Below, piece by piece: positions 1 to 5,755 of a stretch of 10,286 bases of DNA (position 1 is the first letter of the stretch; every line of letters begins with the position of its first letter). Source of the DNA: Prevotellaceae bacterium. GTDB lineage: Bacteria > Bacteroidota > Bacteroidia > Bacteroidales > Paludibacteraceae. The translations under genes were made by a program, and so were the position numbers. Location: NCBI GenBank assembly GCA_031270565.1, contig JAISXJ010000120.1:1-10286 (forward strand). Reading direction: 5' to 3'. A model generated the notes under the pieces. It was not told where the DNA came from and did not search any database. It worked only from the letters and a program-made list of their open reading frames with translations.

Positions 1-166
1 AGGCGTTTTTGTCCGTTAGGACATATACTTTTATAGTGATTCACTCCACCTGTCCTGCCTTGTCAGGCAGTGGATAGGAGGGCGTCGTTTTCCGCAGGTC
101 GCTGACCTGCGGTTATGAAAATTCTGCCTTGCAGGCAGTCTGGGAAGCCAAAGGCAGGACTTTTTA
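1..166. repeat. Cluster of nested palindromes, REP-like
   Basis: This non-coding stretch is packed with short perfect inverted repeats. GTCC(gtta)GGAC lies at 11-22. CTGCCT(tgtc)AGGCAG is at 55-70, and a second copy of the same arms with a tgc loop is at 124-138. A 9-bp stem with a three-base loop (CCGCAGGTC/GACCTGCGG) lies at 92-112. An outer 10-bp perfect pair, GTCCTGCCTT at 52-61 and AAGGCAGGAC at 151-160, encloses the inner hairpins and is followed by TTTTTA. On the plus strand this could end transcription of a gene lying left of the window. The recurring CTGCCT/AGGCAG arms suggest a dispersed REP-like repeat, which is inference. I see no coding region in 1-336. Confidence 0.6.
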
Positions 167-211
167 TCGTTTTCTAAATGCACAATGGGTATTATTCACT
201 ATTCGTTATTC

Positions 212-263
212 ACTATTCACTAAAATACTATTCACTAAAATACTATTCACTAAAATACTATTC
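212..263. repeat. 15-bp tandem repeat, three copies plus a partial one
   Basis: Three identical head-to-tail copies of ACTATTCACTAAAAT lie at 212-226, 227-241 and 242-256. A 7-base partial copy follows at 257-263. The flanks on both sides are built from the same words (attcact, attcgtt). The array is AT-rich and sits about 50 bp upstream of the folD promoter. It looks like slippage-prone intergenic sequence. The units are contiguous with no spacers, so it is not a CRISPR array. Confidence 0.85.
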
Positions 264-309
264 GTTCACTACTAACTACACTCTAATAACTAAAAACTAA
301 AAAAAGGCG

Positions 310-317
310 TACCTTTG
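310..317 (+). promoter_or_regulatory. Bacteroidota -7 promoter element for folD
   Basis: TACCTTTG matches the Bacteroidota -7 consensus TAnnTTTG exactly and lies 19 bases before the folD ATG. No TTTG is found at the expected -33 distance; that region is A-rich. Only half of the promoter is therefore a strong match. The resulting leader would be very short. Confidence 0.6.
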
Positions 318-336
318 CAGCGTTAATATTTTATTT

Positions 337-1194
337 ATGGAAATTATTTCGGGAAAAGACCTTGCTACCGAGCTGAAATGCCAAATGGCATCGCAGGTTG
401 CTACTTTCAAAGAACGTTTCGGACGTATTCCTAACCTGACCGTCATTCTGGCAGGCGATGACCCCGGCAGCGTATCATACGTTACGGGCAAAGCCAAAGC
501 CTCTGAGGAGATTGGAATTAATAACGTTACCATCCGGCTTTCGGAAGATGTTACGCAGGCGGAACTGCTGGCGCTGATCGCCAAACTCAACGACGACAAC
601 AACGTGGACGGTATTCTGGTACAGCTACCGTTGCCGCCGCATATCGACAGTGATACAGTTATTTCATCCATTGAGCAGAGCAAGGATGTGGACGGATTTC
701 ATCCTCTCAACACGGCGGCGTTATGGAACCGGCGTCCGTGCATTTTGCCCTGCACGCCAAAAGGTATTATCAAACTGCTGAAAAGTAAAAACATTCCGAT
801 AGCAGGTAAAAAGGCGGTTGTCATTGGGCGTAGCGCCATCGTTGGACTGCCTGTAAGCAAACTCCTGCTTGACGAGCATGCAACCGTTACCATTGCCCAC
901 AGCCGAACGGAAAATCTTGCACAGGTGGCTTCGGAGGCGGATATTCTGGTGGTTGCCATTGGCAAGCCGAAGTTTGTTACGCCGGATATGGTCAAGCACG
1001 GGGCGGTGGTGATAGATGTGGGGGTCAATCGCGACCCTGACACCGGCAAACTGTGCGGAGATGTGGACTTTGAGGCGTGTGCGCCGCTTACGTCGTATAT
1101 CACGAAAGTTCCCGGAGGTGTTGGACCTATGACAATCTGTTGTCTGCTGGAGAACACTATTGCCTGTTTTCTCCGGAAAGTTTCGCAACCATGA
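337..1194 (+). CDS. folD: Bifunctional methylenetetrahydrofolate dehydrogenase / methenyltetrahydrofolate cyclohydrolase FolD
   Basis: FolD is a cytoplasmic enzyme that interconverts 5,10-methylene-, 5,10-methenyl- and 10-formyl-tetrahydrofolate, supplying one-carbon units for purine synthesis and initiator-tRNA formylation. The 285-residue product has the usual family length. The catalytic Tyr and Lys are in YVTGK (Y48, K52). The folate-site signature DGILVQLPLP is at 91-100 and DGFHP at 119-123. The Rossmann-fold nucleotide loop GRSAIVGLP is at 164-172, and the C-terminal signature PGGVGPMT is at 259-266. The ATG at 337 gives a full N-terminus (MEIISGKDLA) and follows a -7 element closely. 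The gene stands alone, with its own promoter element and terminator, and converges on tsf. Cofactor preference (NADP or NAD) cannot be decided from the sequence. Nothing is odd or truncated. Confidence 0.97.
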   Translation: MEIISGKDLATELKCQMASQVATFKERFGRIPNLTVILAGDDPGSVSYVTGKAKASEEIGINNVTIRLSEDVTQAELLALIAKLNDDNNVDGILVQLPLPPHIDSDTVISSIEQSKDVDGFHPLNTAALWNRRPCILPCTPKGIIKLLKSKNIPIAGKKAVVIGRSAIVGLPVSKLLLDEHATVTIAHSRTENLAQVASEADILVVAIGKPKFVTPDMVKHGAVVIDVGVNRDPDTGKLCGDVDFEACAPLTSYITKVPGGVGPMTICCLLENTIACFLRKVSQP

Positions 1195-1197
1195 CCT

Positions 1198-1228
1198 AAA
1201 AAAAGCCCCCACTGCTGGAGGCTTTTTG
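1198..1228 (+). terminator. Intrinsic terminator of folD
   Basis: The arms AAAAAGCC and GGCTTTTT enclose a 12-base loop that can close further (CCA/TGG). The hairpin begins just after the folD stop codon and its 3' arm ends in a run of five T. The A-tract and T-tract symmetry means it could also act on minus-strand transcripts. Confidence 0.85.
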
Positions 1229-1338
1229 TTCATCCGGAGATGCTTAGATGGCGGCTTCTACTCTGCTACGCACCGCACGCTGTTTGGGTCGCGCGAAAAC
1301 AAGTTTTATCTCTGCTCTCGCTGCTTAAAACGTTTGTA

Positions 1339-1370
1339 TTTCACAGAGAAACACGGAGGTTTCACAGAGA
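1339..1370. repeat. Direct repeat TTTCACAGAGA with 21-bp period
   Basis: TTTCACAGAGA occurs at 1339-1349 and again at 1360-1370, separated by AACACGGAGG. I recall similar cacagag/acacggag words as dispersed intergenic repeats in many bacterial genomes, but cannot confirm that here. The rest of the 1229-1420 gap shows no credible gene: its short open frames have no family resemblance or start context. Confidence 0.5.
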
Positions 1371-1420
1371 TTTATTATCCACTATTGACTATACATCTGA
1401 CAACTGGCAATTGTTCAGAC

Positions 1421-1463
1421 CGTTAAAAATAGAGACTGCCTTACAATACGTAAGACAGCCTCT
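1421..1463 (-). terminator. Intrinsic terminator of tsf
   Basis: The arms at 1431-1444 and 1450-1463 form a 14-bp stem around a 5-base loop. Read on the minus strand, the two imperfect positions become G-U pairs. On the plus strand they are A-C mismatches. The fold therefore favours the minus-strand transcript, as expected for tsf, whose stop codon is 25 bases away. The T-rich run atttttaa follows the stem on that strand (1430-1423). Confidence 0.85.
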
Positions 1464-1488
1464 TTCTCCATTAAGAAAAAATTTATAA

Positions 1489-2307
1489 TCACTCTTGATT
1501 GAGTGTTACACGTTTAAACGCCGTAGGTGTAACAAGATTTTCTTTAGCATAAGCGGCAACGGTTTTGCTGCCGTCTTTGATAAATTCCTGCGCCAATAGC
1601 GTTGATTCCTGAAAGAATTTATTCAGGCGTCCCTGAGCAATCTTGTCAAGCATATTTTCGGGTTTACCCTCCTGTCTGGCTTTATCCCGACCGATTTCAA
1701 GTTCCTGAGCAACGATGCGTTCCGGAACAGAATCCTTATCAAGAGCAATTGGGTTCATCGCGGCTACCTGCATCGCAATATCGCGTCCGACTTGTCTGTT
1801 TACATTTGCTTCCGCAAATGCTACGATAGTTGCCAGCTTGTTGCCCGGATGGATATATTCCACCACCGAACTGTCGGTAACCGTTTCGTAGAAGCCTATT
1901 TCCATTTTTTCTCCTGTAATACCGCTGCGGTCTGTAACCAGCTCGGCAATGGTGCGCCCATCTGCATTTAGCGTCAGCAGGGCTTCCGGATTTGCCGGCT
2001 GATTGGCAAGAGCGGCATCAAGAATCTGTTGGGTCAATGCGATGAAATCAGCATTTTTTGCTACAAAATCGGTTTCGCATTTCAGCGCAACAATTGCGCC
2101 AAAATTGCCTTTAACGCCTGCCAACACGCATCCCTCTGAGGCTTCGCGGTCGCTGCGTTTAGCTGCAATGGCTTGACCGCGTTTCCGAATCAGCTCAATT
2201 GCTCTCTCCATGTCGCCGTTAGCTTCTGTAAGTGCATTTTTACAGTCCATCATACCGGCGCCAGTCATTGTGCGGAGTTTTGAAATCTCCGCCATAGTTA
2301 CTGCCAT
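1489..2307 (-). CDS. tsf: Translation elongation factor Ts (EF-Ts)
   Basis: EF-Ts is the cytoplasmic nucleotide-exchange factor that releases GDP from EF-Tu during elongation. The 272-residue product is close to the family length. The N-terminal UBA-like region (about 5-45) carries the signature LRTMTGAGMMDCKNAL at 11-26. The core carries ETDFVAKN at 78-85, whose Thr-Asp-Phe contacts EF-Tu in known structures. The ATG at 2307 is favoured because Bacteroidales EF-Ts proteins, as I recall them, begin MAVTMA; an internal Met5 is the alternative. A weak purine-rich site (aaagga) lies about 9 bases upstream. It is the last gene of the rplM-rpsI-rpsB-tsf cluster, 134 bp after rpsB, and that gap holds a hairpin and a -7-like box, so tsf may have its own promoter as well as readthrough from rpsB. 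Confidence 0.97.
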   Translation of the reverse strand: MAVTMAEISKLRTMTGAGMMDCKNALTEANGDMERAIELIRKRGQAIAAKRSDREASEGCVLAGVKGNFGAIVALKCETDFVAKNADFIALTQQILDAALANQPANPEALLTLNADGRTIAELVTDRSGITGEKMEIGFYETVTDSSVVEYIHPGNKLATIVAFAEANVNRQVGRDIAMQVAAMNPIALDKDSVPERIVAQELEIGRDKARQEGKPENMLDKIAQGRLNKFFQESTLLAQEFIKDGSKTVAAYAKENLVTPTAFKRVTLNQE

Positions 2308-2372
2308 AATTTTTATCCTTTTATTTTATGTAAGTTATTTAATTTTCTAACAAACGCATCAAAAAACATCTT

Positions 2373-2380
2373 CAAAAGTA
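2373..2380 (-). promoter_or_regulatory. Candidate -7 element for tsf
   Basis: On the minus strand this reads TACTTTTG, an exact match to TAnnTTTG, the same octamer seen upstream of rplM. It lies 65 bases before the tsf start codon. No TTTG occurs at the expected 19-21-base distance upstream, because that space is filled by the 2382-2421 hairpin. The promoter call is therefore tentative. Confidence 0.4.
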
Positions 2381-2381
2381 A

Positions 2382-2421
2382 AGCGTTACAAAACACAGAT
2401 TGGTTTTGTGTCCGTAACGCT
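2382..2421 (-). terminator. Hairpin between rpsB and tsf, possible partial terminator
   Basis: A perfect 8-bp outer stem, AGCGTTAC at 2382-2389 with GTAACGCT at 2414-2421, is continued inward by ACACA (2393-2397) with TGTGT (2407-2411). In the direction of the operon it starts 20 bases after the rpsB stop codon and is followed by TTTACTTTTG, a moderate U-run. It may end part of the rpsB transcripts or protect their 3' ends. A better T-run (CTGTTTTTT) flanks it on the plus-strand side, but no plus-strand gene lies there. Confidence 0.55.
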
Positions 2422-2441
2422 CTGTTTTTTGTTATTCCCAA

Positions 2442-3266
2442 CTATTCGACGGTATCTTCATCGACGGGTTGGTTAATAACTTCAGGCGCTTTTTCTTCAG
2501 CGGATCGTTTGTTTTTTTTCACCCGGGAGCGTCGCTCTTTTACATCTATGGAGTCAGCTTCTTTTTCGATTTTTTCGAGCTTGCGTTCCTGAATACCCTC
2601 TTTAATAGCATCCGCTATAGCCGAGAGAATGAGTTCAATAGCTTTTGTTGCATCGTCATTTGACGGAATCACAAAATCAATACCCGTTGGGTCGGAGTTG
2701 GTGTCCACGATGCCAAACACGGGGATGCCCAAACGGACAGCCTCAGAAACAGCAATATGCTCTTTCATCACATCTACCACAAAAATAGCCGCAGGAAGAC
2801 GTGTCAACCCTGCAATTGATCCCAGATTTTTTTCTAATTTAGCCCGCTGCCGTGTGATTTGCAGTTTTTCGCGCTTTGACAGGTTGGTGAATGTGCCATC
2901 TACGGACATTTTGTCGATGGTGTCCATCTTCTTCACTGCCTTACGAATAGTGGGGAAGTTAGTGAGCATACCACCTGCCCAACGTTCTGTGATATAAGGC
3001 ATTCTAACTTCAGTCGCCTTATCTGCAACAATCTGCTTAGCCTGTTTTTTGGTCGCTACAAACAGAATTGTTTTGTCTGACTTTGCAATTTGTTTAATAG
3101 CCGCCGCCGCCTCATCTATTTTGGCTACGGTCTTGTGCAGATCAATGATGTGAATCCCGTCGCGTTCCATAAAAATGTATGGAGCCATAGCAGGATTCCA
3201 TTTGCGTTTCATGTGCCCAAAGTGAGCGCCCGCTTCTAATAATTCTTGAAAAGAAATTTGTAACAT
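2442..3266 (-). CDS. rpsB: 30S ribosomal protein S2
   Basis: S2 is a late-assembling protein of the small ribosomal subunit that binds 16S rRNA and helps recruit S1. The 274-residue product carries the N-terminal signature AGAHFGHMKRKWNPAMAPYI at 12-31. It also carries HIIDLHKT, FVATKKQA, RWAGGMLTNFPTI and DTNSDP, all family hallmarks. The last 50 or so residues form a highly charged tail rich in Lys, Glu and Arg. This makes the protein longer than E. coli S2 (about 240); such tails vary between lineages. The ATG at 3266 gives the usual short N-terminus before the signature. It lies 207 bp downstream of rpsI, a wide gap for an operon and a plausible autoregulatory leader, since S2 represses its own rpsB-tsf operon in other bacteria. 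Confidence 0.98.
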   Translation of the reverse strand: MLQISFQELLEAGAHFGHMKRKWNPAMAPYIFMERDGIHIIDLHKTVAKIDEAAAAIKQIAKSDKTILFVATKKQAKQIVADKATEVRMPYITERWAGGMLTNFPTIRKAVKKMDTIDKMSVDGTFTNLSKREKLQITRQRAKLEKNLGSIAGLTRLPAAIFVVDVMKEHIAVSEAVRLGIPVFGIVDTNSDPTGIDFVIPSNDDATKAIELILSAIADAIKEGIQERKLEKIEKEADSIDVKERRSRVKKNKRSAEEKAPEVINQPVDEDTVE

Positions 3267-3473
3267 AATTTGTTTTTTAAGTGTTTACATTCTTGATACT
3301 TTCAAGCCTCAACAGAGTTCCTGTCAATAGCTCATTGACATTTTCTAAGCAACCGTTGAGTAATTACTTCGGTAAGTCTCAACAATTTAGATACTAAACA
3401 TATTTCATCACATCTGCCGCTGTACCGTATGTTTGCAGCCATTGAGCAGCGTGTGATACAAACAGGTTTCCTG
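3267..3473 (-). promoter_or_regulatory. Structured untranslated region upstream of rpsB
   Basis: This 207-bp gap between rpsI and rpsB holds four small hairpins. AACAGG(ttt)CCTGTT at 3461-3475 overlaps the rpsI stop codon. TTTAG(ata)CTAAA is at 3386-3398. A longer imperfect stem closed by TTGAG/CTCAA is at 3356-3382, with a CGAA loop on the minus strand. TGTCAAT(agctc)ATTGACA is at 3322-3340. No exact TAnnTTTG box was found on the minus strand. S2 autoregulation through an rpsB leader is known in other bacteria; applying it here is inference. Confidence 0.4.
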
Positions 3474-3860
3474 TTAACGTTTCGAGAATTGGAAACGTTT
3501 GCGGGCTTTTGGACGTCCCGGCTTTTTACGTTCAACCTCCCTTGAGTCGCGGGTGAGAAACCCTTCACTCTTCAAAGCAGGTTTGTTGGTTTCATCAATT
3601 TTAACCAAAGCGCGAGCAATTGCCAAACGCAACGCCTCTGCCTGACCTTTGAACCCTCCGCCGTTGAGATTGACTTTTATATCATATATCTCAGCCACCT
3701 CTAATTTTTTGAGCGGCTGTCTTACGACATACTGAAGAATTGATGATGGGAAATAATGGTTGATTTCGCGTTTGTTGATGACAATTTTGCCTGAACCTTC
3801 CGAAACAAACACACGGGCAACCGCCGCTTTTCTCCGTCCTATAGCATTGATAATTTCCAT
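3474..3860 (-). CDS. rpsI: 30S ribosomal protein S9
   Basis: S9 belongs to the head of the small ribosomal subunit; its C-terminal tail reaches the P-site tRNA. The 128-residue product has the expected length. It starts with the family-typical NAIGRRKAAVARV (5-17), has the central VNLNGGGFKGQAEALRLAIARAL, and ends in the invariant QFSKR, so the P-site tail is intact. The ATG at 3860 lies 10 bases after the rplM stop codon, consistent with translational coupling to rplM. L13-S9 pairing is conserved across bacteria. A small 6-bp hairpin (3461-3475) overlaps its stop codon. Confidence 0.98.
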   Translation of the reverse strand: MEIINAIGRRKAAVARVFVSEGSGKIVINKREINHYFPSSILQYVVRQPLKKLEVAEIYDIKVNLNGGGFKGQAEALRLAIARALVKIDETNKPALKSEGFLTRDSREVERKKPGRPKARKRFQFSKR

Positions 3861-3870
3861 ATCCGATGAA

Positions 3871-4326
3871 CTATTTAATAAGGTTTAAATCAATTTGTTT
3901 GGGTTGTTGCGCGGCATGAGGATGCTCAGAGCCGGCATAAATAAAGAGGTTGTTTATCAGAGAATCTGCCAAGATATTTTTTGGCAACATGCCTCTGACA
4001 ACCTTGCGTACCAGCCTGTCGGGACTTTTTGCCATCAATTTTTCAGGCGTGGTTTCCCGCTGACCTCCGGGGTAGCCGGTGTAACTCAGGTAGATGCGAT
4101 CCGTCCACTTTTTGCCGGTCAAACGCACTTTCTCTGCGTTGATAATAATCACATTATCGCCACAATCAACGTGCGGCGTAAACGATGGTTTGTATTTGCC
4201 TCTGAGAAGTTTTGCAACTTTAGATGCCATACGACCCAATACCAAATCGGTCGCATCCACCACAACCCACTCTTTTTTTACGGTTGCCTTATTGGCGGAA
4301 ATTGTTTTATAACTTAGTGTATCCAC
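3871..4326 (-). CDS. rplM: 50S ribosomal protein L13 (GTG start)
   Basis: L13 is an early-assembly protein of the large ribosomal subunit that binds 23S rRNA. The 151-residue product shows WVVVDATDLVLGRMAS (20-35), LLRGKYKPSFTPHVDCGDNV, LTGKKW, YTGYPGGQR and VRGMLPKN, all family signatures. The start codon at 4326-4324 is GTG rather than ATG. It is chosen because the resulting N-terminus, MDTLSYKTISANKATV, agrees with the form I know from Bacteroidales L13, and no ATG offers a comparable start. It is the first gene of the minus-strand cluster, with a consensus promoter about 140 bp upstream and a leader that could carry regulation. Confidence 0.98.
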   Translation of the reverse strand: MDTLSYKTISANKATVKKEWVVVDATDLVLGRMASKVAKLLRGKYKPSFTPHVDCGDNVIIINAEKVRLTGKKWTDRIYLSYTGYPGGQRETTPEKLMAKSPDRLVRKVVRGMLPKNILADSLINNLFIYAGSEHPHAAQQPKQIDLNLIK

Positions 4327-4457
4327 AACTGTTTAAATAATTTGATTAATTTAAAACTTCATCTCCAGCCTTATCCGGTTAATGGCGCAGGCTAAAACGC
4401 CCTGAAACAACATAATGCACTGAAAATGAATTTTCTAATTGACATGGATAATATTTC
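4327..4457 (-). promoter_or_regulatory. Untranslated leader of rplM with overlapping stems
   Basis: The leader contains two mutually overlapping stem options. AGCCT at 4367-4371 can pair with AGGCT at 4389-4393. GGCG at 4384-4387 can instead pair with CGCC at 4398-4401. The stems are short (4-5 bp) and the two cannot easily form together. Ribosomal-protein leaders often act in feedback control, so this is a candidate site, but the structural evidence is weak. Confidence 0.25.
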
Positions 4458-4463
4458 GGGCTG

Positions 4464-4494
4464 CAAAAGTACAACAATATTTTTGAACTGCAAA
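4464..4494 (-). promoter_or_regulatory. Consensus Bacteroidota promoter of the rplM operon
   Basis: On the minus strand TTTG at 4494-4491 is followed by a 19-base spacer and TACTTTTG at 4471-4464. Both boxes and the spacing match the TTTG / TAnnTTTG consensus of the Bacteroidota primary sigma factor. The implied start of transcription near 4457 leaves a leader of about 130 bases before the rplM GTG. Confidence 0.85.
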
Positions 4495-4554
4495 ATATTT
4501 TTGATTTTTCTTTTTCCAGCAGATTCAAGCGCATAAAAAATATCTCAAAAATCT

Positions 4555-4586
4555 TTTGGTGAAATACAATAATAACATTACCTTTG
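4555..4586 (+). promoter_or_regulatory. Consensus Bacteroidota promoter of the proline tRNA pair
   Basis: TTTG at 4555-4558, a 20-base spacer and TACCTTTG at 4579-4586 form a near-ideal Bacteroidota promoter. The first tRNA base is 20 bases after the -7 box. It points away from the rplM promoter, about 60 bp apart, so the two transcription units diverge from a compact AT-rich region. Confidence 0.85.
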
Positions 4587-4605
4587 CAGCCTCAAATTTA
4601 AAGAG

Positions 4606-4681
4606 CGGGATGTAGCTCAGTCCGGTTTAGAGTACGCGTCTGGGGGGCGTGTGGTCGCTGGTTCGAATCCAGTCATCCCGA
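4606..4681 (+). tRNA. tRNA-Pro (anticodon GGG)
   Basis: A 76-base cloverleaf can be folded by eye. The acceptor stem pairs CGGGATG (4606-4612) with CATCCCG (4674-4680), followed by discriminator A4681. The first pair C1-G72 is a known feature of bacterial proline tRNAs. The anticodon loop CTGGGGG has anticodon GGG at 4642-4644, reading CCC and CCU. The T loop is TTCGAAT, closed by GCTGG/CCAGT. CCA is not encoded, so it must be added after transcription. A T-run follows directly, before the next tRNA. Confidence 0.93.
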
Positions 4682-4699
4682 CTTTTTTTGAATTTTATT

Positions 4700-4772
4700 C
4701 GGAGTTTAGCGCAGTTGGTAGCGCGCTACGTTCGGGACGTAGAGGTCGGGCGTTCGAATCGCCTAACTCCGA
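4700..4772 (+). tRNA. tRNA-Pro (anticodon CGG)
   Basis: A canonical 73-base cloverleaf. The acceptor stem pairs CGGAGTT (4700-4706) with AACTCCG (4765-4771), then discriminator A4772. The anticodon stem CTACG/CGTAG encloses TTCGGGA, with anticodon CGG at 4733-4735, which reads CCG. C1-G72 again fits proline identity. CCA is not encoded. It lies 18 bases after the GGG isoacceptor and surely shares its promoter. A tRNA-Pro(UGG) would be expected elsewhere in the genome. Confidence 0.94.
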
Positions 4773-4777
4773 CAACT

Positions 4778-4810
4778 AAAGGGCTGTTCAAAATAATTTG
4801 GGCAGCCTTT
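4778..4810 (+). terminator. Weak hairpin between tRNA-Pro(CGG) and era
   Basis: AAAGGGCTG at 4778-4786 can pair with CAGCCTTT at 4803-4810 with one bulged G, and a short T-run ends the 3' arm. It could trim or partly terminate the tRNA transcript. It lies just before the era start, and no separate consensus promoter for era was found, so era may depend on readthrough past this hairpin. Confidence 0.4.
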
Positions 4811-4834
4811 CATTGAAACTTAATGGATGCTGTT

Positions 4835-5728
4835 ATGCACAAAGCGGGTTTTGTAAATATTGTGGGGAATCCCAATGTGGGGAAATCGACTTTGATGAAT
4901 GCCCTTGTCGGAGAACGTGTTTCGATTATTACATCAAAGGCACAAACCACGCGCCATCGGATTATGGGCATTGTCAATGGTGATGATTTTCAGATTGTTT
5001 ATTCCGATACGCCGGGCGTGCTCAAACCCAATTACAAGTTGCAGGAGTCGATGCTGGGTTTTTCAATGTCGGCGCTTTCCGATGCCGATATTCTGCTTTA
5101 TGTTACGGATGTCATCGACTCTCCTCAGAAAAATGCCGATTTTTTAGAAATTGTCAAGCAGGCAGATACCCGCGTGATGGTTATCATCAACAAGATTGAT
5201 TTGATTGACGAGGACAAATTAGTTGCGCTTGTGGATTTATGGCACGAACAACTTCCCAGTGCAGAGATAATTCCTATTTCTGCCACCGAACGGTTTAATC
5301 TTGATACACTGCTTAAACGGATTAAAGAGTTACTGCCTGAGTCGCCGCCGTTCTTCGACAGGGATGCACTCACCGACAAGCCCGAACGTTTTTTTGTAAC
5401 GGAAATTATTCGTGAAAAAATTTTACTTAACTATGACAAGGAGATTCCCTATTCTGTGGAAGTGGTTGTGGAAGAGTTTAAAGAGGAAGAGACTATTATT
5501 CGGATTAGTGCGGTTATTTTCTGCGAACGCGATTCTCAAAAAGGTATTCTCATTGGAAAAAAAGGCGCCGCCCTGCGCAAAGTGGGTACCGATGCCCGCA
5601 AGGATGCCGAAATATTTTTTGCCAAAAAAGTTTTTTTGCAACTCTTTGTCAAAGTGGAAAAAGACTGGCGTAACCGCGAACGAAAACTGCGAACATTCGG
5701 CTATCAATTCAGTCATAAGGAAGATTAG
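4835..5728 (+). CDS. era: GTPase Era
   Basis: Era is an essential GTPase that binds the 3' end of 16S rRNA and assists 30S subunit maturation at the inner face of the membrane. Numbered from the ATG at 4835 (297 residues), the GTPase domain shows the P-loop GNPNVGKST (11-19), TTRHR of switch I (38-42), DTPG (58-61), NKID (119-122) and SAT (149-151). The C-terminal KH domain carries GKKG at 241-244, the RNA-binding GxxG loop. An upstream in-frame ATG at 4823 would add MDAV. The later start is preferred because Era proteins of this group, as I recall them, begin MHKAGFVNIVGN. The gene lies directly behind two tRNA genes, a setting in keeping with translation. All key motifs are intact. Confidence 0.96.
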   Translation: MHKAGFVNIVGNPNVGKSTLMNALVGERVSIITSKAQTTRHRIMGIVNGDDFQIVYSDTPGVLKPNYKLQESMLGFSMSALSDADILLYVTDVIDSPQKNADFLEIVKQADTRVMVIINKIDLIDEDKLVALVDLWHEQLPSAEIIPISATERFNLDTLLKRIKELLPESPPFFDRDALTDKPERFFVTEIIREKILLNYDKEIPYSVEVVVEEFKEEETIIRISAVIFCERDSQKGILIGKKGAALRKVGTDARKDAEIFFAKKVFLQLFVKVEKDWRNRERKLRTFGYQFSHKED

Positions 5729-5755
5729 AATGAATTAAGATGCGATAGAGTGCTC

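Noticed and set aside
212..263. Possible CRISPR array
   Set aside because: The 15-bp units are contiguous, with no spacers, and no cas gene is nearby.
230..336. Folate (THF) riboswitch upstream of folD
   Set aside because: The leader after the -7 box is under 20 bases and the upstream DNA is a simple AT-rich repeat, with no conserved riboswitch core.
721..1233. Long minus-strand open frame opposite folD
   Set aside because: It lies antisense to a fully supported folD gene, has no recognisable family pattern, and covers the folD terminator.
1160..1426. Plus-strand open frame after folD
   Set aside because: It overlaps the folD 3' end and runs through the terminator hairpin and a direct repeat. 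Its translation has no domain-like pattern.
3895..4317. Plus-strand open frame opposite rplM
   Set aside because: It is a shadow of the well-supported L13 gene, with no promoter or family resemblance.
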